DNA of 10,944 nucleotides, taken from positions 1 through 10,944 of the forward strand of contig JAPSJG010000084.1 of assembly GCA_031178305.1 (NCBI GenBank), given 5' to 3'. Numbering within the stretch: position 1 is the stretch's first letter; each line of letters starts with the position of its first letter. The DNA is from Sinorhizobium sp. (GTDB lineage: Bacteria > Pseudomonadota > Alphaproteobacteria > Rhizobiales > Rhizobiaceae). The translations under genes were made by a program, and so were the position numbers. Shown one piece after another: positions 6,820 to 10,944 of the stretch. The notes beneath the pieces are model-generated. The model ran no database searches, was not told the origin of the DNA, and saw only the letters and a list, made by a program, of their open reading frames with translations.

Positions 6820-6984
6820 CTTCTCCTTGTGATAGCTGCCCGGGCGTCGAGTCTTGGGAGGAAAACGCCCGGCGGAAAGCGAGCGCCCTTCCTACAGGAG
6901 ATTGGGCTGCAGTGCAGCATCAAAGGCACCTTCGCATAGCAGCCTTGCACATGGCGCATGGCTGCAAAAATGCGCAGGATCAGC
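6820..6984 (-). promoter_or_regulatory. Upstream region of the peroxiredoxin gene, with inverted repeats
   Basis: This 165 nt gap between the ureC stop and the peroxiredoxin holds no credible ORF. Going from ureC it contains GCAGCC...GGCTGC (+ strand 6939-6944 and 6960-6965, loop 15 nt) and a perfect 13 nt palindrome GCTGCAGTGCAGC (6906-6918). It also holds a 7 bp hairpin, CCGGGCG (6840-6846) with CGCCCGG (6866-6872), in what would be the 5' untranslated region. The AAGGAG ribosome site is at 6823-6828. I could not pick out a convincing -35/-10 pair, so promoter activity is inferred from the gap and palindromes alone. No T-tract follows a hairpin on the - strand, so I see no clear ureC terminator. 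Confidence 0.4.
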
Positions 6985-8697
6985 TCAGAACAGGAAATAG
7001 CGCTGCGCCATCGGCAGTACCGTCGCAGGCTCGCAGGTCAAGAGCTCCCCGTCCGCACGCACCTCGTAGGTCTCGGGATCGACCTCGATATGCGGCGTCA
7101 GGCTATTGTGGATCATCGCCGCCTTGCCGATGCCGCCGCGGGTGTTCTGGACGGCGACGAATTCCTTGGCGACGCCGAGCCTGCCCGCAAGCCCCGCATC
7201 TAGCGAAGCCTGGGAGACGAAAGTGACGGACGAATTGGTGAGACTCTTGCCATAGGCGCCGAACATCGGACGGTAATGTACCGGCTGCGGCGTCGGGATG
7301 GAGGCATTGGGGTCGCCCATCGGGGCCGCGGCGATCGTGCCGCCGACCAGAACCAGGTCCGGCTTGACGCCGAAGAAAGCCGGATTCCAGAGGACGAGAT
7401 CGGCGCGCTTGCCGACTTCGAGCGAGCCGAGCTCGTGGCTGAGGCCTTGGGCGATCGCTGGGTTGATCGTGTATTTGGCGATGTAACGCTTGACGCGGAA
7501 ATTGTCGTTGTCGCCCGTCTCCTCTTTCAGCCGACCCCGCTGCCGCTTCATCTTGTCGGCGGTCTGCCATGTGCGGATCGCCACTTCGCCGACACGCCCC
7601 ATGGCCTGGCTGTCGGAGGAGATGATCGAGAAGGCACCGATATCGTGCAGGATATCCTCCGCCGCGATCGTCTCCTTGCGGATACGGCTCTCGGCAAAGG
7701 CGATGTCTTCCGGGATCGACGGCGACAGATGGTGACAGACCATCAGCATGTCGAGATGCTCTGCCACCGTGTTGAGCGTGTAGGGCCGGGTCGGGTTGGT
7801 CGAGGAGGGAATGACATTCGGTTGGCCGCAGATCTTGATGATGTCCGGCGCATGGCCGCCACCCGCCCCTTCCGTGTGGAAGGCGTGGATCGTCCGCCCC
7901 TTGATTGCCGCGATCGTATCCTCGACGAAGCCGCTCTCGTTCAGCGTATCGGTGTGGATCATCACCTGCACGTCGTATTCGTCGGCAACCGAGAGGCAGC
8001 AGTCGATCGCCGCCGGCGTCGTGCCCCAATCCTCGTGCAGCTTCAGCGAGGAGGCGCCGCCCATCACCATTTCGACGAGCGCGCCGGGCTGCGAGGCATT
8101 GCCCTTGCCGGCAAAGGCGAGATTCATCGGAAAGGCGTCCGCCGCTTCGATCATCCGGGCGATGTGCCAGGGCCCCGGCGTGCAAGTGGTGGCGAGCGTC
8201 CCATGCGCCGGTCCCGTGCCGCCGCCAAGCATGCAAGTCAGCCCGCTCATCAGCGCCTCTTCGATCTGCTGCGGGCAAATGAAGTGAATATGGGCGTCCA
8301 TGCCGCCGGCAGTGACGATCTTGCCCTCACCGGCGATCGCCTCGGTGCCGGGGCCGACGATAATGTTCACGCCCGGCTGGGTATCCGGATTGCCGGCTTT
8401 GCCGATTGCGGCGATCCGGCCGTCCTTGAGGCCGATATCGGCCTTTACGATCCCCCAATGGTCGACGATGAGCGCGTTGGTGATCACCGTATCGACGGCG
8501 CCGGCGGCGCGCGTCACCTGGCTTTGGCCCATGCCGTCGCGGATGACCTTGCCGCCGCCGAACTTCACCTCTTCGCCATAGGTGGTGAAGTCCTTCTCGA
8601 CCTCGATGAAGAGCTCCGTATCGGCAAGCCGCACCTTGTCGCCCACGGTCGGACCGAACATGTTGGCATAGGCCGCGCGCGACATTTTGTAGGACAT
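6985..8697 (-). CDS. ureC: Urease subunit alpha (UreC), catalytic
   Basis: Catalytic nickel subunit of urease (EC 3.5.1.5), 570 residues. It hydrolyses urea to ammonia and carbamate in the cytoplasm as part of the UreABC trimer. All active-site residues are present with a +2 offset from Klebsiella numbering. The nickel ligands are H136 and H138 (GGMDAHIHFICPQQ), the carbamylated lysine K219 (SSLKLHEDWG), H248 (MIHTD), H274 (HAFHTEGAGGGHAPD) and D362 (SSDSQAMGRVGE). The substrate-binding H221 and the mobile-flap C321-H322 (MVCHHLSPSIPED) are also there. The start MSYKMSRAAYANMFGPTVGD is supported by AAGGAG (8706-8711) 8 nt upstream; a second ATG four codons in is possible. The C terminus PMAQRYFLF is the family's usual ending, so the gene is intact. 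It follows the sialyltransferase-like gene by 3 nt. Confidence 0.99.
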   Translation of the reverse strand: MSYKMSRAAYANMFGPTVGDKVRLADTELFIEVEKDFTTYGEEVKFGGGKVIRDGMGQSQVTRAAGAVDTVITNALIVDHWGIVKADIGLKDGRIAAIGKAGNPDTQPGVNIIVGPGTEAIAGEGKIVTAGGMDAHIHFICPQQIEEALMSGLTCMLGGGTGPAHGTLATTCTPGPWHIARMIEAADAFPMNLAFAGKGNASQPGALVEMVMGGASSLKLHEDWGTTPAAIDCCLSVADEYDVQVMIHTDTLNESGFVEDTIAAIKGRTIHAFHTEGAGGGHAPDIIKICGQPNVIPSSTNPTRPYTLNTVAEHLDMLMVCHHLSPSIPEDIAFAESRIRKETIAAEDILHDIGAFSIISSDSQAMGRVGEVAIRTWQTADKMKRQRGRLKEETGDNDNFRVKRYIAKYTINPAIAQGLSHELGSLEVGKRADLVLWNPAFFGVKPDLVLVGGTIAAAPMGDPNASIPTPQPVHYRPMFGAYGKSLTNSSVTFVSQASLDAGLAGRLGVAKEFVAVQNTRGGIGKAAMIHNSLTPHIEVDPETYEVRADGELLTCEPATVLPMAQRYFLF

Positions 8698-8700
8698 GGT

Positions 8701-9345
8701 TCAGGCTCCTTGGGGCAAGTCTGAGAAAGAGGAGTGATCGAGGCGGCGAAGGCGACCCTCGGCAGCGAGCGCCTCGACATAGCGGCGCTCCGTCGCAAAG
8801 GGATGCCACTCCCAGCCGCTATGGCCGAAGCCGGCAAGAACGATGTCATCACGGTCGCCGGCAAAGCTCGACAGGACGTCTGCGATCACCACGAGACCGC
8901 TCGACGGGACGACATAGGGTGGCGGCTCGAAACGGGCGAGATCGCGCTCCAGCCCCTCCTGCCTTTCGGCCGGAATGACGCGGTGGGGACGGCCGGTCGC
9001 TCGCGCGAAGCTTACGAAGCCTGCCGTATAGTCGTCGCAGAAATCGTCGAGGTCCGGGTGCGTCACCGCAAGCTTCGCCCGCATCGAGGCGAATTTCGCG
9101 CCGGAGCGCACGCTCCAGATCGCGCGCGCCTGCCGCACCGGCTCGCTCGCCTTCCAGCGGCCGCCGCCGAGCATCGCGAGCGCCGGGCGACCGGTGTTGC
9201 AGACCGCCACGATGTCGGTCCTGCTGCCGCCTTTTCCGACCGAGCGGCAATCGTTGAAGCGGATCACCACATCAGCGGCATCGATCGTCGCGGCGGCACC
9301 GTCCGGCACCTCGCCATTGCCCACGATCATGATGACGCGGCTCAT
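8701..9345 (-). CDS. Sialyltransferase-like (GT29-type motifs) protein in the urease operon, function unknown
   Basis: Protein of 214 residues with no signal peptide or membrane helix. Its motif order resembles GT29 sialyltransferases. Near the N terminus is a motif-L-like stretch: IVGNGEV (7-13), then IDAADVVIRFNDC (21-33) and G-x-GSRTDIVAVCNTG (38-52). Later come a motif-S-like PSSGLVVIADVL (147-158), GFGHSG (172-177) and H181-x4-E186, matching the HxxxxE of motif VS. Family resemblance is read by eye and is not proof of activity; the donor and acceptor are unknown. I recall rhizobial annotations calling such proteins 'urease operon accessory protein', without a mechanism. It lies 35 nt after ureB and 3 nt before ureC, so it is co-transcribed with the structural genes. 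GGGAG lies 10 nt before the ATG. Codon use looks like its neighbours, so there is no sign of recent transfer. Confidence 0.85.
   Translation of the reverse strand: MSRVIMIVGNGEVPDGAAATIDAADVVIRFNDCRSVGKGGSRTDIVAVCNTGRPALAMLGGGRWKASEPVRQARAIWSVRSGAKFASMRAKLAVTHPDLDDFCDDYTAGFVSFARATGRPHRVIPAERQEGLERDLARFEPPPYVVPSSGLVVIADVLSSFAGDRDDIVLAGFGHSGWEWHPFATERRYVEALAAEGRLRRLDHSSFSDLPQGA
8706..8711 (-). promoter_or_regulatory. ureC Shine-Dalgarno inside the end of the upstream gene
   Basis: AAGGAG, 8 nt before the ureC ATG, lies within the last codons of the sialyltransferase-like gene. Translation of ureC and of that gene is therefore likely to be coupled. Confidence 0.65.
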
Positions 9346-9380
9346 AGACGATTATCTCCCGGCGAATGTGCAATCGCGGT

Positions 9381-9686
9381 TCAAAGCTTGCCCATAACCT
9401 GTTGGCGGAAACCGAACACCTCGCGCTTGCCCGAAAGCGGGATCAGCGTGACCTGCCGGGTCTGGCCCGGCTCGAAGCGTACGGCCGTGCCGGCAGGGAT
9501 ATCGAGGCGCATACCATGCGCGGTGGCGCGATCGAAGATCAGGCCAGGGTTCGTTTCCGCAAAATGGTAATGGCTGCCGACCTGCACTGGCCGGTCGCCG
9601 GAATTGGAGACCTCGATAGTGACGGTCTCAAGACCGGCATTGAGCTCGATATCGCCGGCGGCTGCGATGATTTCCCCTGGTATCAT
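9381..9686 (-). CDS. ureB: Urease subunit beta (UreB)
   Basis: Structural beta subunit (101 residues) of three-subunit urease; it packs against UreC and helps build the (UreABC)3 trimer. The start MIPGEIIAAAGDIELN and the motifs VQVGSHYHFAETNP, AHGMRLDIPAGTAVRFEPGQ and GKREVFGFRQQVMG are near-invariant in the family. Length is normal. A strong Shine-Dalgarno GAGGGGAG (9693-9700) is 6 nt before the ATG. It lies 22 nt after ureA and is a separate gene, not fused to ureA as in Helicobacter. Confidence 0.98.
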   Translation of the reverse strand: MIPGEIIAAAGDIELNAGLETVTIEVSNSGDRPVQVGSHYHFAETNPGLIFDRATAHGMRLDIPAGTAVRFEPGQTRQVTLIPLSGKREVFGFRQQVMGKL

Positions 9687-9692
9687 GCCATT

Positions 9693-9700
9693 CTCCCCTC
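9693..9700 (-). promoter_or_regulatory. ureB Shine-Dalgarno
   Basis: GAGGGGAG on the - strand, 6 nt before ATG 9686. It fixes the ureB start; an out-of-frame ATG at 9692 is too close to it. Confidence 0.65.
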
Positions 9701-9708
9701 AAGAGCAC

Positions 9709-10011
9709 TTAGCGAATGGGCTCGTGGACCGTGACCAGTTTCGTCCCGTCCGGGAAGGTCGCTTCGATCTGAATGTCGTGAATCATCTCCGCAATCCCTT
9801 CCATCACCTGGTCGCGCGTCAGAACATGCGCGCCCGCCTCCATCAACTCGGCGACGGAGCGGCCGTCGCGCGCGCCTTCGACGACAAAATCGGTGATGAG
9901 GGCGATCGCCTCGGGATGATTGAGCTTCACCCCCCGCTCCAGCCGGCGGCGCGCGACCATCGCCGCCATGGAAATCAGCAGTTTGTCTTTTTCGCGCGGG
10001 GTGAGATTCAT
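9709..10011 (-). CDS. ureA: Urease subunit gamma (UreA)
   Basis: Structural gamma subunit of urease, 100 residues, the standard length. Typical sequence runs from MNLTPREKDKLLISMAAMVA through RGVKLNHPEAIALITDFVVEGARDG and EGIAEMIHDIQIEATFPDGT to the usual end TVHEPI. It packs around the UreBC core and has no catalytic residues. It starts 27 nt after ureD, with only a weak purine stretch (GGACGGCGA) before its ATG, and is followed by ureB after 22 nt. The gene is intact and was recognised from its full length. Confidence 0.98.
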   Translation of the reverse strand: MNLTPREKDKLLISMAAMVARRRLERGVKLNHPEAIALITDFVVEGARDGRSVAELMEAGAHVLTRDQVMEGIAEMIHDIQIEATFPDGTKLVTVHEPIR

Positions 10012-10038
10012 GCGTCGCCGTCCAGTTTGATTGCGGGA

Positions 10039-10929
10039 TCAGAGAGTCCAGACTCTCGGCACAGATGCGTCCTTACGCAAGTGCGAAATAAGCGGGATGA
10101 GGATTTTTCTGAGCGCGAAACCATCGGCGGCGACCACGCGGGCAATAAGCTTGTCGCGACCGCCTACCTTGTAGTAGCTGACACCCGATCCTGCCATTGG
10201 TGCGAGCGCCGCGCGCAGCCTCGGAAGCATCGCTTCGCAATTCGGCGCCACATAGAGGAGCGTCGCAAACGCGGCCGCGCCGCCAAGCACGGCGGGTCGC
10301 GCGGCAAGTCGAGCTACCTGGTCGGCGAGCGCCAGATTTTCCGCGTGGATCAGCTTGCCACCGCTCCTCACGCGCCAGCGATCGCGAAAGAGGCCGGCAT
10401 GCACTGCCTCACCCATTGCCTTGCGGCCAAGCAGCACCGCCTCGACGGCGAGAAGCACGGCATCGGTCGCAAGGTCGACCTCCAGCGAGCGCGACAACGA
10501 GGCCCGATCGAAGAGGATCGTTTCCTGGGGCAGCCAGTCGATACGAGCGCCGGCCGCGGCGGATAGGCGCGTCTCGATCTCTGCCGTGCCTGTGCTTGCC
10601 TTGTAGATCTTCTCGCAGGCCTGTGTCGTCAAAGCGAGGCTCGTCCCCTCGCCCGCCTCGAAGGTCCAGGCCAGACGGTCGCCGCCGGTGACGCCACCCG
10701 AGGAGTTGATAAGCACCGCTTCCATGGAGCCGTCGAAGGTCTTCGGCATGCGAATCTTGGCGCAGCCTTCCTGGTAGAGCTCGGCGATGCGCGTGCACCC
10801 CCCTTGACACTTGACAGCCAGCCGCCCCCTTCCCCAAGCCCTTTGCGGGGCGATGATCGCCGCCTCGGTCAATGTCTTCAGATGTTCCCCTGCTGGCACG
10901 CGTTGGCGTGCAATCTTGTGATCCGACAT
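10039..10929 (-). CDS. ureD: Urease accessory protein UreD (UreH-type)
   Basis: Urease maturation scaffold of 296 residues that binds apo-UreABC and recruits UreF and UreG. Recognisable stretches: AGEHLKTLTEAAIIAPQRAWGR near the start (13-34), NSSGGVTGGDRL (75-86), TTQACEKIYKAS (101-112), WLPQETILFDRASLSR and RKILIPLISHLRKDASVPRVW at the C terminus. The ATG at 10929 has no good Shine-Dalgarno in the 15 nt left before the window edge. A start a few codons further in is possible, because the first dozen residues are less conserved in character. It is the first urease gene in the transcript; any promoter lies beyond the window. The gene appears complete. Confidence 0.93.
   Translation of the reverse strand: MSDHKIARQRVPAGEHLKTLTEAAIIAPQRAWGRGRLAVKCQGGCTRIAELYQEGCAKIRMPKTFDGSMEAVLINSSGGVTGGDRLAWTFEAGEGTSLALTTQACEKIYKASTGTAEIETRLSAAAGARIDWLPQETILFDRASLSRSLEVDLATDAVLLAVEAVLLGRKAMGEAVHAGLFRDRWRVRSGGKLIHAENLALADQVARLAARPAVLGGAAAFATLLYVAPNCEAMLPRLRAALAPMAGSGVSYYKVGGRDKLIARVVAADGFALRKILIPLISHLRKDASVPRVWTL
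10042..10057 (-). other. Perfect palindromic hairpin in the last codons of ureD
   Basis: GAGAGTC (10042-10048) and GACTCTC (10051-10057) form a perfect 7 bp stem with a 2 nt spacer, covering the last codons before the ureD stop. No T-run follows. A 2 nt loop is too tight for a simple RNA hairpin unless the innermost pair opens. It could affect mRNA processing between ureD and ureA, or be a chance result of the coding sequence. Confidence 0.35.
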
Positions 10930-10944
10930 CGTGGGAAACCGGAT

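Noticed and set aside
6939..6965. Hairpin after ureC (GCAGCC with GGCTGC) as a ureC terminator
   Set aside because: Only 6 bp with a 15 nt loop; on the - strand the T-run precedes the stem rather than following it.
7276..8724. Long + strand open frame (482 codons) antisense to ureC
   Set aside because: It mirrors ureC, whose identity is certain; the translation is Arg/Asp/His-rich low-complexity sequence typical of reverse frames in GC-rich genes, with no recognisable domain.
8734..9570. + strand open frame opposite the sialyltransferase-like gene
   Set aside because: The - strand frame has coherent motifs, a ribosome site and operon spacing; the + strand frame has none of these and runs across a gene boundary into ureB.
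9604..10566. + strand open frame spanning ureB, ureA and ureD in antisense
   Set aside because: It crosses three certain genes on the other strand and gives a low-complexity product.

Overview
The window is high-GC alphaproteobacterial DNA, most likely from a rhizobium of the Sinorhizobium/Ensifer type. This is inferred from codon use, protein character and gene content; no marker gene proves it. It is compact chromosomal-style sequence. No tRNA, rRNA, insertion sequence, CRISPR array or integrase was found.

Layout. On the + strand, positions 1-3901 hold the 3' end of a periplasmic adaptor (membrane fusion protein) gene followed by a complete RND-family inner-membrane efflux permease, together a two-gene tripartite efflux operon cut by the left window edge. 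A short convergent intergenic region with a terminator-like hairpin (3902-4028) separates it from a long - strand block covering the rest of the window. That block is a urease cluster. In transcription order (right to left) it reads ureD, ureA, ureB, a sialyltransferase-like gene of unknown role, ureC, a Prx5-type peroxiredoxin, an ABM-fold monooxygenase, ureE, ureF, ureG.

How the genes work together. UreA, UreB and UreC are the separate gamma, beta and alpha subunits of a bacterial three-subunit nickel urease; every metal ligand and catalytic residue of UreC is present. UreD, UreF and UreG form the GTP-dependent activation complex that carbamylates the active-site lysine and inserts nickel. 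UreE, with a His-rich tail, supplies the nickel. Most ure genes are tightly packed, with 1 to 53 nt gaps or an 8 nt overlap, and have recognisable Shine-Dalgarno sequences; ureD and ureF are the exceptions.

What is unusual. Three genes that are not classical urease genes sit inside the cluster. The sialyltransferase-like gene lies between ureB and ureC, 3 nt before ureC. The peroxiredoxin is flanked by the only two sizeable gaps in the block: 165 nt upstream with palindromes, and 129 nt downstream with a strong terminator-like hairpin. It therefore looks like its own transcription unit splitting ureDABC from ureEFG. The monooxygenase is 1 nt from ureE. No nickel permease of the UreJ/HupE type is present in the window. 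The sialyltransferase-like protein is the best candidate for something poorly described.
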